From the NCBI RefSeq assembly GCF_017811815.1, contig NZ_JADKZI010000007.1, positions 98,471-162,470 of the forward strand: a DNA stretch of 64,000 bases, written 5' to 3'. Of this stretch, positions 1 through 8,163 are shown in pieces. A program made the translations under genes and the position numbers. Source of the DNA: Flavonifractor sp. AGMB03687 (GTDB lineage: Bacteria > Bacillota > Clostridia > Oscillospirales > Oscillospiraceae). Below the pieces are notes generated by a model that was not told the origin of the DNA, made no database searches, and saw nothing but the letters and a program-made list of their open reading frames with translations. Position 1 is the stretch's first letter. Each line of letters opens with the position of its first letter.

Positions 1-5
1 TCGAG

Positions 6-26
6 AAATTCAACTTTAATTCAACT
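6..26. repeat. Integrase arm-type direct repeats, left end of element 1
   Basis: Two copies of a 9-base AATTCAACT word (7-15 and 18-26) sit just past the stop of the integrase gene. The same word, and a GTTCAACT variant, recur at 9651-9689 near the other end of the element. Paired direct repeats beside an integrase gene and again near the opposite junction are the usual layout of arm-type integrase binding sites. The role is inferred from position and repetition. Confidence 0.55.
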
Positions 27-38
27 CGCCTCTCAAAT

Positions 39-1226
39 TCAAGCCTTTTTCAAAAAGATATCTGACAAGATATCCGCATTGCGCTGGTCGGCCTCCTCCA
101 TTACATGGGCGTAAATATTGGCCGTGGTGCTGACCTGAGCATGACCCAGCCGTTTGGAAATGCTCACACTGTCCACCCCATTGAAGTACAGCATGGAGGC
201 CATTGTGTGCCGGAATGCATGGGCGTTAATGTGTGGGAGTCCGTGGCGCTTGCTGAACTTTTTGAGATAGTCGGTCACGCTGTCCGGGTGCATGGGCTTG
301 CCGTTGTCCTGGGAGAATACAAAGTCCTGATTCTGGTAGTACTCCCCCAGCCGCAGCCGCTCCCCTGCCTGCCATGCCCGATACCGCCGGAGTAACTGCA
401 TTGTCTCAGCGGGCAGGGTGATGTACCGGCGGGACCGTTCTGTTTTGGGCGTACTCTCATAGATGCCGATATCCGGGGAATAAAGGACGCTGTTGCAGAT
501 ATAGACCCTATTCCCTTCAAAGTCCACCTTGTCCCATTTCAGCCCCAGCACCTCCCCGCGCCGGGCACCGGTGATCAGCAGCAGATGGACAAGCATTTTC
601 CACTTCATGGGCTCCTGTTCCAGTGCGTCCCGGATCGCCGCCACCTGTTCCGGCTGGAAGTAGTTCACTTCCTTGTGTTCGGCTTTCGGCAGTGTGGCGC
701 GGCTGGCGACGTTAAACGGGACAAGGCCCTCTTTCACTGCCTGCTCCAGCACCGTGGAGATCAGCCGGTGATGCTCCAGGATCGTCTTTGCGGACAGCTT
801 GCCGCCCCGCTTGTTCTGTCCATCCTGGCCCAACAGGGTATAGAGATCGTTCAGGTGGTCGGCCCGCAGCTCCCGCAGCTTGATATGCCCTATCTGTGGG
901 TAAATCCGGCCTGTCAGCTCCTTGTATCTCACAACGGTGGAGTGCTTCACCCCCCGTTGCTCTTTCAGACCAATTACATAATCGCAGTAGGCGGCAAACT
1001 TCTGGCGGCTGTCAGAGGTCATGCCCTCTTTGCACTCTTTCTCAAAGGTCGCGGCGAAAGCCTCGGCCTTTTTTCTTGCGCTTTTTTCCGTCCATGTGGG
1101 CGATACCTCAAAAGTGGCCGTCCAGGGCTTGAGCTGCTTGCCGTCCATCCCCCGGCCACGATGGACGCGGATGGAGTAAGAAACCAGCTTGCCGGCCTTG
1201 TCCCGGCGCTCTTGAATGTTAGCCAT
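39..1226 (-). CDS. int: Tyrosine-type site-specific integrase
   Basis: Tyrosine recombinase of 395 residues that would integrate and excise element 1. An N-terminal arm-binding region (about 1-60) and a SAM-like core-binding region (about 75-175) precede the catalytic domain. Catalytic residues are visible: Arg about 222 in TGARRGE, His336 and Arg339 in HAFRH, Gly361-His362 and nucleophile Tyr372. Length is normal and the frame is intact. Its start overlaps the end of the upstream repressor gene by 8 bases, so the two are probably co-transcribed leftward. The target is inferred from the tRNA-fMet 3' half at 9788-9832. Activity is expected from the intact catalytic set but not shown. Confidence 0.95.
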   Translation of the reverse strand: MANIQERRDKAGKLVSYSIRVHRGRGMDGKQLKPWTATFEVSPTWTEKSARKKAEAFAATFEKECKEGMTSDSRQKFAAYCDYVIGLKEQRGVKHSTVVRYKELTGRIYPQIGHIKLRELRADHLNDLYTLLGQDGQNKRGGKLSAKTILEHHRLISTVLEQAVKEGLVPFNVASRATLPKAEHKEVNYFQPEQVAAIRDALEQEPMKWKMLVHLLLITGARRGEVLGLKWDKVDFEGNRVYICNSVLYSPDIGIYESTPKTERSRRYITLPAETMQLLRRYRAWQAGERLRLGEYYQNQDFVFSQDNGKPMHPDSVTDYLKKFSKRHGLPHINAHAFRHTMASMLYFNGVDSVSISKRLGHAQVSTTANIYAHVMEEADQRNADILSDIFLKKA

Positions 1227-1797
1227 TGATTACACCTCTTTTAGACAGTATTGGAGGTACAGGGACAATTTCATCTAACATATCTCCCAATACATCGGAT
1301 ACCCCAAATTTTCCTGCACGATACGTATATGAAAGAGTTTCAATTAGTGCTATATCTTCGGAGCTGCCTTGCTCCAGTTCTAACTTTAATTTTTCAATAT
1401 CCATTGCGTATTTCCTGATTTGAAAAATAAGTTTCTCAAAATACGAACTGCTAATGATGATTGATAAAAGCTGTGGATACATTTCACCTCCGGGACGGTT
1501 GCTATTGATAGCTCGAAGAATGTCTATCGCATACTCACTTAGCCCCGTTGTTTCTGACATCTCTTTGTTTCCGATGTTGGTGTAATCCGATATACCAAGC
1601 AAATAATCAGTTGATACACCGAATAACTGTGACAGTTCTATCAGGTAGTCAGCGCTTGGATAATTCCCATCTTTTTCCCATGATCTATAAGTTTTCAGGT
1701 CGCAGCCTATCTTGTTTTTTACTTGCTCCTGAGTCAGGCCACACTGCTCCCTAAGTTTTTTCAGCCTTTTATCAGGTAGTTTACTCCCCGTTTTCAT
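1219..1797 (-). CDS. XRE-family transcriptional repressor of element 1
   Basis: Protein of 192 residues with an N-terminal helix-turn-helix of the Cro/CI (XRE) type at about residues 9-65, and a C-terminal region that could serve dimerisation or inducer response. It lies between the integrase and a divergent excisionase-like gene, the place held by the master repressor in temperate phages and phage-inducible islands. A 15-base direct repeat lies over its start and in the divergent promoter region (1780-1794 and 1834-1848), consistent with autoregulation. A promoter for it can be drawn as TTGCAA (1846-1851), a 17-base spacer and TATTTA (1823-1828) on the minus strand. What inactivates it cannot be read from sequence. 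Confidence 0.85.
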   Translation of the reverse strand: MKTGSKLPDKRLKKLREQCGLTQEQVKNKIGCDLKTYRSWEKDGNYPSADYLIELSQLFGVSTDYLLGISDYTNIGNKEMSETTGLSEYAIDILRAINSNRPGGEMYPQLLSIIISSSYFEKLIFQIRKYAMDIEKLKLELEQGSSEDIALIETLSYTYRAGKFGVSDVLGDMLDEIVPVPPILSKRGVING

Positions 1798-1862
1798 CGT
1801 TGTATCACTCCATAATAGGGTTTAAATAGGGAATTTACTCCCTGTTTGCAATAAAGTATACT
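1780..1862. promoter_or_regulatory. Divergent operator/promoter region of the repressor
   Basis: Two near-identical 15-base direct repeats (TTTACTCCCYGTTTK) occur at 1780-1794 and 1834-1848. On the plus strand TTTACT (1834-1839), 17 bases and TATACT (1857-1862) form a promoter for the excisionase-like gene. On the minus strand TTGCAA (1846-1851), 17 bases and TATTTA (1823-1828) form one for the repressor. The second repeat overlaps the plus -35, so repressor bound there would block the rightward genes. Repeats and hexamers are seen; function is inferred. Confidence 0.6.
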
Positions 1863-1913
1863 ACAGTCATGGACGCAACGCAACTACATTTTTTCGTAAA
1901 GGAGTGTTTTGTG

Positions 1914-2111
1914 ATGACTGTGGAAGTCCCTCGTTTTATGTCCATCCGTGAAGTTGCAAGAACTGGCCTTTTATCTGAGTACACCTTGCGACTGATGGAA
2001 AAGCAAAAGCTGCTCCCTTGTGTATATGCGGGCCGAAAGTGCCTCATCAACTTTGACCGCCTGGTGGAGCAACTGAACGCCCCATCCCAGGAAGGAGGTG
2101 GCAAGAATTGA
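1914..2111 (+). CDS. xis: Excisionase-like small DNA-binding protein
   Basis: A 65-residue MerR/excisionase-type helix-turn-helix protein (MSIREVARTGLLSEYTLRLM near the N terminus, then a short recognition wing). Such proteins bend DNA at att sites or act as directionality factors. The ATG at 1914 is chosen because AAAGGAG stands just upstream; a longer reading from 1869 has no ribosome site. It is the first rightward gene after the operator, so it should be released when the repressor is lost. Its stop overlaps the next start in an ATTGA junction. The excisionase role is inferred from size, fold and position. Confidence 0.7.
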   Translation: MTVEVPRFMSIREVARTGLLSEYTLRLMEKQKLLPCVYAGRKCLINFDRLVEQLNAPSQEGGGKN

Positions 2112-2512
2112 GCAAAAAAAGAAACGCCCGCCGGGATGCTGCAACATCCAAGCGGGCAGAGATGGAGACCAGCCGAGCGGGCAGAGATCCCCACACTGAT
2201 TCTACCACATGGCACGGACCTGTTTCAAGATTTCTCGCAAAGGGACAGGAAAACGGCCTGCACCTCCGGGAGCTGGTGCGCCTTACTGGGTGGAGCACGC
2301 GGGAAGTTCGGCGGCAGATTCACATTGAGCGGCGGCAACATGTTCCAATTTGCAGCGACAGCAAAAGCGGCTATTACCTTCCATCCACACCCCAGGAGCG
2401 GGCCGCCTGTGTGCGCTCCATGCGCCACCGGGCGTGTGAGATTCTGGCAGCCGCTCGGGCTATTGAAGGAGATACAGAGATTGAAGGACAGGTGGCGATG
2501 TTTGATGTTTGA
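2108..2512 (+). CDS. Putative winged-helix DNA-binding protein
   Basis: A 134-residue protein starting at TTG, set by a strong AAGGAGG site seven to ten bases upstream and a 4-base overlap with the previous gene. The first 35 residues are basic and unstructured. From about residue 45 the text (LHLRELVRLTGWSTREVRRQ) looks like a winged helix, followed by a segment ending in GYYLP, typical of small helix-turn-helix proteins in Firmicutes mobile elements. Likely a regulator or replication accessory in the early operon. No specific family was recognised. Confidence 0.65.
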   Translation: MSKKRNARRDAATSKRAEMETSRAGRDPHTDSTTWHGPVSRFLAKGQENGLHLRELVRLTGWSTREVRRQIHIERRQHVPICSDSKSGYYLPSTPQERAACVRSMRHRACEILAAARAIEGDTEIEGQVAMFDV

Positions 2513-2696
2513 AGGCCAGCGCTTCACCGTCTTAGCCGTCGACGGCGCGTTTTTGGATGCCGCCGACCCCGGAACCGACGCCCTGCGCTTTGACGGTCTG
2601 ACCTGGGAGGAGGCCGTCGAGCTGGCCCGCCTTTCCTTTAACCAGGGATATCAGATCGTGGTATGGCGGGCAGAGGAAAGCGCCGACACCACCTAA
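2505..2696 (+). CDS. Small hypothetical protein of the early operon
   Basis: A 63-residue acidic protein that begins 8 bases inside the end of the preceding gene, with a GGACAGG ribosome site. It has no signal or membrane segment; the C-terminal half (LTWEEAVELARLSFNQGYQI) is a predicted amphipathic helix. Tight overlap supports translation coupled to its neighbour. Function unknown. Confidence 0.55.
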   Translation: MFEGQRFTVLAVDGAFLDAADPGTDALRFDGLTWEEAVELARLSFNQGYQIVVWRAEESADTT

Positions 2697-2712
2697 TAAA
2701 GGGGGGCGGATA

Positions 2713-3078
2713 ATGCCACGACATAAAGCAGCGCAAAATTGTAAGGTTCAATTTTGGATGTCGGCGCGGCAAGATTGCAAGGAAGGGCGATTCATTCAAG
2801 TTGGAAATTCGCTGCTTCTGTCCGAAGCGTTTCAAAAGCTATCTATGGGAGCCCGGAACTTGTATCTGTGCATGGCTATGGAAAGCGGCGGAAAACGCGC
2901 CTTTACATTTCCTCAATCAGCAGGAAAAAAGTACGGCTTTCCTCCGCGTTCCATGCGCCGGTACCAGCAAGAGCTATTAGACGCTGGCTTTGTCGAACTG
3001 GAGAGCAGCGGACGATTCACGCGAGAAAAGAACGCCTATTTATTCTCCACCCGGTGGAGGCCAGCGCCGGAAGATTAA
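2713..3078 (+). CDS. Winged-helix replication-initiator-like protein
   Basis: A 121-residue basic protein with a predicted winged helix: a helical core (SEAFQKLSMGARNLYLCMAM), a recognition helix with an RSMRRYQQELLDAGF turn, and a C-terminal wing. This arrangement resembles N-terminal winged helices of RepA-type initiators and replication accessory proteins. The iterons at 3108-3247 start 30 bases past its stop, which favours a replication or replication-control role. It lacks a primase or helicase domain, so any replication would rely on host or helper enzymes. A plain transcription regulator remains possible. Confidence 0.55.
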   Translation: MPRHKAAQNCKVQFWMSARQDCKEGRFIQVGNSLLLSEAFQKLSMGARNLYLCMAMESGGKRAFTFPQSAGKKYGFPPRSMRRYQQELLDAGFVELESSGRFTREKNAYLFSTRWRPAPED

Positions 3079-3107
3079 AACCTATCGGGTGGCTACATGT
3101 TGTAGAT

Positions 3108-3247
3108 CTGTGCCAATTTGGCATAGTGCCGATCGGGTCTATTTTCTCACTGGTTATGCCATTTTGGCACAGTGCGTGCCCCAAATCGCAATTACACTGT
3201 GCCAATTTGGCATAAGATAGCCGCCCACACTGTGCCAATTTGGCATA
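3108..3247. repeat. Four 18-bp iterons with a palindromic core
   Basis: An 18-base unit, CTGTGCCAATTTGGCATA, occurs exactly at 3108-3125, 3197-3214 and 3230-3247, and inverted with two mismatches at 3155-3172. Each has the near-palindrome TGCCAATTTGGCA. The array fills the gap between the winged-helix gene and the next gene. Regularly spaced iterons next to a DNA-binding protein suggest an origin of replication, or a partition or operator site bound by that protein. Repeats are seen; use as an origin is inferred. Confidence 0.8.
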
Positions 3248-3307
3248 GCCAAATAAGACAATCATTCATCCAGAAAAAGAAAATTAAAAACCAGAGGGGA
3301 GAAACAA

Positions 3308-3913
3308 ATGATTGACCAAGCTAAAATGAACCAGCTCAAGGAATACGGTGCCGCAGCCGCGCTGGAGCTGCGGGGGGAGATCGCCGCCGCATTGAAAGCC
3401 CAGACCGACGAGACATTGCGGGCCGTCAACGGCTACTTTTCAGACCGCAAAGAAAAGGAAAAGGCGCTTTCTGACCGTATCGAAGCACTGAAGGACCAGA
3501 AAACAGAACTGGAGGAGCGAGTGGCCAACTACGCCCCCAGGCTGGCAAATGCCACGCTTTCCGGGGACTCCGCCGACCTGGAAAACATCCAGGTGGAACT
3601 CACAAACCTGGAGGCCCAAAAGTCCGCGATTGCCGCCCAGATCGGCCTCCTGTCCGGCGTCGCCGTGTCTGGAGATAAAGAGCTGTTCAGCGCAGCCGAC
3701 GAAATGGCGCGGGCCCTAGATCAGTTCTGGACGGAGACCCTGGCAGACCTCTCCACCCTTGCCATCTTTGCCGACGAGCAATCGAACCTCTGGAGGCAGG
3801 TGGCGAACCTCTCGACACTGGGTGGAGACCTTATGCCGCGCAACGCCGTTTTCTCCCGGGTGGAGGCAATGAAAAAAGATTTCCATGAAAAGGAAGGTGT
3901 AAACAATGAGTAA
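3308..3913 (+). CDS. Coiled-coil hypothetical protein
   Basis: A 201-residue protein, mostly helical. Residues about 40-115 form a strongly charged heptad-rich coiled coil (RKEKEKALSDRIEALKDQ and on), with a more globular C-terminal third. No signal or membrane segment. AGGGGAG stands before the ATG and the end overlaps the next gene by 8 bases. A scaffold-like or DNA-condensing role would fit, but no family was recognised. Confidence 0.65.
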   Translation: MIDQAKMNQLKEYGAAAALELRGEIAAALKAQTDETLRAVNGYFSDRKEKEKALSDRIEALKDQKTELEERVANYAPRLANATLSGDSADLENIQVELTNLEAQKSAIAAQIGLLSGVAVSGDKELFSAADEMARALDQFWTETLADLSTLAIFADEQSNLWRQVANLSTLGGDLMPRNAVFSRVEAMKKDFHEKEGVNNE

Positions 3914-4451
3914 ACCTATCAGAAGAATGGCATACACGTCCCCCATGCCGTTGCCCAGAATGTGCCTGGTGAATGACCAGGCCCCCCAGCAGCCCCAGAA
4001 GCGGGACCCGGAAGTGGAGCGGAAGCTGGCCCGGGTTGTGGCGCTACTGGAAAAGCTGGTAAATGAGGACCGGCCGGCGGCGGCGGATGTCATGGCCGCG
4101 AAAAAGGCCCAGCGGCAGGAAAACGCCCGCCGGCTGCGCGAGCGGAACGCGAAAATGGACACTCCCAATGATGACGGGATGACGCCTTTACTGGATGCTA
4201 TCCGGCGGGCCTGCTTTGAGACAGAATGCGAGAGCAGCGCAGCAGCTTATGCAATGCGGAACCCACACAAGGCTCAGCAGGACGCCCCCGGGGATGACCG
4301 GCTGCAATACCCGCACAAACCCCGGCAGCGTGAAGCATGGGAGGACCGGCTGGCCACCAGGGACAGCGGCGCTCGCTTCATGACGGCCTGTGAACAGGCA
4401 GAAGCAGCTTATGCCGCCCGGAACCCGCACAAGCGCCGCCGGGAGAGGTAA
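3906..4451 (+). CDS. Basic hypothetical protein with internal repeat
   Basis: A 181-residue Arg-, Ala- and Pro-rich protein. Residues about 35-85 are a charged helix. The second half carries two near-copies of an AAYAxRNPHK segment separated by about 55 residues, and the protein ends in a basic tail (KRRRER). It may bind nucleic acid. It overlaps the previous gene by 8 bases and is followed by a strong hairpin at 4458-4490. Function unknown. Confidence 0.6.
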   Translation: MSKPIRRMAYTSPMPLPRMCLVNDQAPQQPQKRDPEVERKLARVVALLEKLVNEDRPAAADVMAAKKAQRQENARRLRERNAKMDTPNDDGMTPLLDAIRRACFETECESSAAAYAMRNPHKAQQDAPGDDRLQYPHKPRQREAWEDRLATRDSGARFMTACEQAEAAYAARNPHKRRRER

Positions 4452-4457
4452 AAACAG

Positions 4458-4490
4458 CCCCCGGATTGTATCGCGTGTACAATCCGGGGG
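4458..4490 (+). terminator. Strong intergenic hairpin
   Basis: A 13-bp perfect stem (CCCCCGGATTGTA, 4458-4470, with its complement at 4478-4490) closes a 7-base loop directly after a gene. No T tract follows, so it may be an RNA-processing or partial-termination structure rather than a classical terminator. Confidence 0.5.
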
Positions 4491-4546
4491 CATCCCTACC
4501 GTGGTCCATATCGCTCACATTTTACCACGGGAAGGGGCGGTTTTCA

Positions 4547-5146
4547 ATGAGCATTGAAGAATTGGCAAAGTTGATTCAAGCAGGCGAGCAGGACAAAGTA
4601 CTGGAGCTCTGGCAGCAGGTGCGGCGCTTTGCATACCGGCAGGCCCGCCGGTGGTCTGCTGTCACCGGGGAAGATACTGAGGACCTCTTGCAAACCGCTT
4701 TTATAGCCCTCTTGGCCGCCCTGGAGGGCTGGAACCACGAGCGGGGCCAGTTCCTCACCTGGTACGGTTTGCGGCTCAAATCGGAGTTCACAGAGGCCAC
4801 AGGGCAGCGCACACAACGGGACAGGCTGGACCCGCTGCAAAATTATCTATCCCTTGATACTCAATTGACAGATCAAGAAGGGGGCGTGCTCCTTCTGTCT
4901 GACGTTATACCAGACCCGAGAGCGGCGGCGGAAATGGAGGCTGTTGTGGAGCGTGACGCGGCAGCACGCCGGAATGAAGCAATCCGGAAAGCGCTGGACG
5001 CCCTCCCAGCAGATCAGCGGCGGGCCGTGGTGCTGCGGTATTGGTATGGAGAGGCAGTGGACAGCAAGGCCCACCAGGCAGCCCTGAAAGCCCTAAGACG
5101 GCCCGACGTGTCCCGGGGACTGCGGCAGTACATGACCCCCGTATAA
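4547..5146 (+). CDS. Sigma-70-family RNA polymerase sigma factor-like protein
   Basis: A 199-residue protein with a region 2-like N-terminal half (AYRQARRWSAVTGEDTEDLL and the following helix, about residues 27-85) and a region 4-like stretch at about 145-180 (ALDALPADQRRAVVLRYWYG). Mobile elements and phages use such short sigma factors for late gene expression. ATG 4547 follows GGGAAGGGG; the longer reading from 4466 runs through the hairpin and is unlikely. The region 4 recognition helix is weak, so promoter specificity may be altered. It probably controls the downstream terminase-like and tape-measure genes. Confidence 0.7.
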   Translation: MSIEELAKLIQAGEQDKVLELWQQVRRFAYRQARRWSAVTGEDTEDLLQTAFIALLAALEGWNHERGQFLTWYGLRLKSEFTEATGQRTQRDRLDPLQNYLSLDTQLTDQEGGVLLLSDVIPDPRAAAEMEAVVERDAAARRNEAIRKALDALPADQRRAVVLRYWYGEAVDSKAHQAALKALRRPDVSRGLRQYMTPV

Positions 5147-5178
5147 ACCCTAAGAAAGCCACAGAAAGCACAAGCGAG

Positions 5179-5550
5179 GTGATAAAAACGACACCGCGAA
5201 AAGAAAAAGCACTGCAGGCGTTTTTGGTGAGCAGAACCCAGGCAGAGGCGGCAAAGGCCGCCGGGATCAGTGAAAACACCTTGCGGGAGTACCTGAAAGA
5301 CAAGGAGTTTAACGAGCGATACCGGAAAGCCTGCGGCGATTTGCTGCGGGACGCCGCCCAGCAGGCCCGGCAAGGCATTTCCCCGGCGCTGGAGACCCTG
5401 CGGGAGATTGCAGAGACCCCAGGAAACCCGCAAGCCAGGATCATGGCCGCCCGCTCTACCCTGGAATACTCATTGCGGCTGACGGAAAGGGTGGACTTCC
5501 TGGAACGCCTGGAGGACCTTGAAAAAATGCAGAGGGAGGCCGGACAGTGA
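5179..5550 (+). CDS. Small-terminase-like helix-turn-helix protein
   Basis: A 123-residue protein read from GTG 5179. An N-terminal HTH (SRTQAEAAKAAGISENTLRE) precedes a long helix and a coiled C terminus (DFLERLEDLEKMQREAG). This matches the phBC6A51-type helix-turn-helix proteins, which resemble the DNA-binding small subunit of phage terminases. In phage-inducible islands a small terminase diverts packaging to the island genome. The start is uncertain because there is no ATG and the GAGG overlaps the GTG. No large terminase is present, as expected if a helper phage supplies it. A transcription-factor role remains possible. Confidence 0.55.
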   Translation: MIKTTPRKEKALQAFLVSRTQAEAAKAAGISENTLREYLKDKEFNERYRKACGDLLRDAAQQARQGISPALETLREIAETPGNPQARIMAARSTLEYSLRLTERVDFLERLEDLEKMQREAGQ

Positions 5551-5822
5551 ATCTTGACCTTTTAAAGCGCCTCCGCCGCTTGGAGGCGGAAGCGGCACAG
5601 AGACAGGCAGGAAAGACCGTTTTTCTCCTGGAGGGCGGGGCGCGGTTTTTAACCGAGGATGACCCGATAACCTACCTGCTCCAGCACGGCCCCCAGAGCC
5701 CCCGGGGCCGGATCGTGGGGTATGAGCACACGGAGGGGCGGGAGGTGGACCCCATTTCCTGCTCCGTGGATGAGTGTATCAATGAGCTGCTGCTGAAAGG
5801 GGGCGATGATGTTTGCGTGTAA
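5547..5822 (+). CDS. Hypothetical protein of the late operon
   Basis: A 91-residue protein starting at GTG in a 4-base overlap with the preceding gene and preceded by GGGAGG. It has a helical N terminus (LLKRLRRLEAEAAQRQ) and a mixed C-terminal half. No signal or membrane segment. Function not recognised; translational coupling ties it to the terminase-like protein. Confidence 0.55.
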   Translation: MNLDLLKRLRRLEAEAAQRQAGKTVFLLEGGARFLTEDDPITYLLQHGPQSPRGRIVGYEHTEGREVDPISCSVDECINELLLKGGDDVCV

Positions 5823-6121
5823 GGAAATCCGCCTTGCTGGAGTTCATCCGTTCCCGAGAGTCGGTGACATTCCCCGAGATCGAGAAGTTTTTTCAAGGAA
5901 AACGGTACGATTATCAGGGGTGTACGGCTATCAAATTATCCGGGGATATTTTGTGGCATGGCTGGAGCCATAAAGCAGGGGTAAGTTTTTTGGAGCTCTA
6001 CGAAGCGGGCAAGATAGACCTTGTCAATGATGAAGGTGCTCCCATTCCGCCCCCCCGTCTGCGCTTTGCAGAGGGTCCCCCTGACTATCCGTTTAGACAA
6101 GTTTTGATCAAAGCGAGGTGA
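5813..6121 (+). CDS. Hypothetical protein of the late operon
   Basis: A 102-residue protein beginning at TTG 5813, 10 bases inside the previous gene. The N terminus (SALLEFIRSRESVTFPEIEK) resembles a small winged helix, followed by a beta-rich part with several aromatic residues. Its stop precedes the tape-measure start by a few bases. No family recognised. Confidence 0.5.
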   Translation: MRVRKSALLEFIRSRESVTFPEIEKFFQGKRYDYQGCTAIKLSGDILWHGWSHKAGVSFLELYEAGKIDLVNDEGAPIPPPRLRFAEGPPDYPFRQVLIKAR

Positions 6122-6129
6122 CAATAAAA

Positions 6130-8037
6130 ATGGCGGCAATACATGAAGTTCTTGTCATGGAGGACCAGTTCACGGCCCCCCTGACACGATATCTATCCTT
6201 AATCCAAAGGTCCGCCGGCGCATCTGATGATATGCGGGCGTCGCTGCTCAACATCGAGACAGCCACCGCCCGAACAGCTATGGCAGTTGAGGAAATGAGC
6301 CAGCAAATGAGTCAGTATGGATCGAGCACTCGGCAGGCGAGAACGCAAACCGATAACCTCATGAACTCCATTAAAAAACTGGTTGGTGCTTACGCTGGTA
6401 TAAAGGGCGTGCAAACGCTGCTGAACCTGTCCGACACTTACGCCTCCAACACCGCCCGCATCAACATGATGAATGACGGCTTGCAGACTACCGCCGAGCT
6501 GCAAGACCAGATTTATTTGGCGGCGCAGCGGTCCCGTGGTTCGTATCAGGCCACCACCAACCTGGTGGCCAAGCTGGGCACCCTGGCGGGCGACGCGTTC
6601 AGCAACTCGGCGGAGACCGTAGCCTTTGCCGAGCAGCTTAATAAGCAGATCGCCCTTTCGGGTGCATCCACCCAGGCGGCGGACGCGGCTATGCTTCAGC
6701 TGATTCAGGGTCTATCCTCCGGCGCCCTGCGCGGCGAGGAATTGAACTCCATCTTGGAGCAGACCCCCACCATCGCCCAGACAATTGCGGACTATATGGG
6801 CGTCACCACGGGCGAAATGCGGGAGCTGGCCAGTGAGGGCGCGGTGACCGCATCCGTGGTCAAAAACGCCCTCCTCTCTTCTGCCGAAGAGACAAACGCT
6901 AAATTTGCGGAAATGCCCATGACCTGGGGCCAGGTGTGGACAAGCGCAGTAAATACGATAACCAAAGCAGCCGAACCCCTTTTGTCCGTTATAAACTCGC
7001 TGGCCAACCTTATTGGAAACAATATGGACGTTGCAATCGGGGTATTTTACGGGCTTGCTGCCGCTGTCACATTTTACGCAATAGCGCAAAGCATTGCCAC
7101 CGGCGCCGCACAGACGTTTTTCTCCACTTTGATGAGTCACCCCATCCTTTTGGCCATCGCTGCCGCTATCGGTGTTGTAATTGCGGTAATTTACAAGTGG
7201 ATTCAGTCCGTGGGCGGCCTGGAAGTGGCCTGGATGACCGCAAAAGACGGTATTTTGTACGCGTTTGACTGGCTGAAGATCGGAGTCATGACGGGTGTTT
7301 ATATCGTCATGAACTTACTGGATCAGATGTCCTTGAAATTCCAATCGGTCGGCGTGGCCGTGGCCAATTTCATCGGTGATATGAAGGTCAACGTTCTCAC
7401 CATCCTGCAAAGCATGGTTAACGGCGCCATCGACATCATCAACAGCCTGATTAACACGGTGAACAAGATCCCCGGTGTGGCGTTTGAGACCATCGAGCAC
7501 GTCACCTTTGCAACGGAAGCATCTGTGCAGAACGAGGCCGCCAAAGCTGCCCGCAATGCTGCCCTCGCTGCTTCTGAGGCTGACGCAGCCGCCCGGGCCG
7601 CCGAGAGTGAACAGCTCCTTGCGGACATGCAGACCCAGAGAGAGGCCGACCACGCCAGCCGCCTGGCTGAGATCGAGGCCAAAAAGGCTGAGATTGCCAG
7701 TCAGACCGCGGATACCACCGTTTCTTCCACTTCCTACCCCACCTACGACGAACTCCAGCAGCAGACCGATGGAATTGAAGAAGCGAACAGCACTCTTGAG
7801 GATATTGAAAAATCCGTGAACATGTCGGATGAGGATATCAAGTCCCTTGTGGACATGGCGGAGCGCCGCTATGTGAACAAGATCAACTTGACCGCTCAGA
7901 CCCCGGTCATCAACATCAACGGCCAGAACACCGGCAACACCGCCGCAGACCGAAAGGCCCTGGCGGCGGCCATCCAAGAGGTGTTGATGGAACAGATTGC
8001 ATCTACTTCTGTCCGGTCCACAGCTATGGCGTATTAA
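6130..8037 (+). CDS. Phage tail tape-measure-type protein
   Basis: About 635 residues. The N-terminal half matches the conserved tape-measure domain (about residues 90-290, including the ALRGEELNSILEQTPTIAQT type of segment). Two or more hydrophobic stretches follow at about 300-370, then an Ala/Glu-rich coiled coil at about 460-570. In phage this protein sets tail length and enters the host membrane. ATG 6130 is preferred over GTG 6118 because GAGGTGA lies eight bases before it. No portal, capsid, tail tube or baseplate gene accompanies it. It might replace the tape measure of a helper phage; that is inference. Confidence 0.85.
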   Translation: MAAIHEVLVMEDQFTAPLTRYLSLIQRSAGASDDMRASLLNIETATARTAMAVEEMSQQMSQYGSSTRQARTQTDNLMNSIKKLVGAYAGIKGVQTLLNLSDTYASNTARINMMNDGLQTTAELQDQIYLAAQRSRGSYQATTNLVAKLGTLAGDAFSNSAETVAFAEQLNKQIALSGASTQAADAAMLQLIQGLSSGALRGEELNSILEQTPTIAQTIADYMGVTTGEMRELASEGAVTASVVKNALLSSAEETNAKFAEMPMTWGQVWTSAVNTITKAAEPLLSVINSLANLIGNNMDVAIGVFYGLAAAVTFYAIAQSIATGAAQTFFSTLMSHPILLAIAAAIGVVIAVIYKWIQSVGGLEVAWMTAKDGILYAFDWLKIGVMTGVYIVMNLLDQMSLKFQSVGVAVANFIGDMKVNVLTILQSMVNGAIDIINSLINTVNKIPGVAFETIEHVTFATEASVQNEAAKAARNAALAASEADAAARAAESEQLLADMQTQREADHASRLAEIEAKKAEIASQTADTTVSSTSYPTYDELQQQTDGIEEANSTLEDIEKSVNMSDEDIKSLVDMAERRYVNKINLTAQTPVININGQNTGNTAADRKALAAAIQEVLMEQIASTSVRSTAMAY

Positions 8038-8052
8038 AGCGCTGGTAAAACA

Positions 8053-8082
8053 AAAGCACCCCCGAGAGATCGGGGGTGCTTT
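8053..8082 (+). terminator. Rho-independent terminator after the tape-measure gene
   Basis: A 13-bp stem (8053-8065 pairing with 8070-8082, core GCACCCCCGA) with a GAGA-type loop, 16 bases after the stop. The 3' arm ends in TTT; the 5' arm begins in AAA, so it could work for both strands, serving also the converging gene at 8164. Confidence 0.8.
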
Positions 8083-8163
8083 GCTGTGCGCCGGAAAGGC
8101 AGAAGAAGCGCACGAATAAAAGACTATCTTCAGTATACTATAACCGAGAACAGAACACAAGTT

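Noticed and set aside
3108..3247. Possible CRISPR array
   Set aside because: Only four short units, one inverted, with spacers of 15 to 30 bases; the unit is palindromic and next to a DNA-binding gene. Iterons fit better. No cas gene is present.
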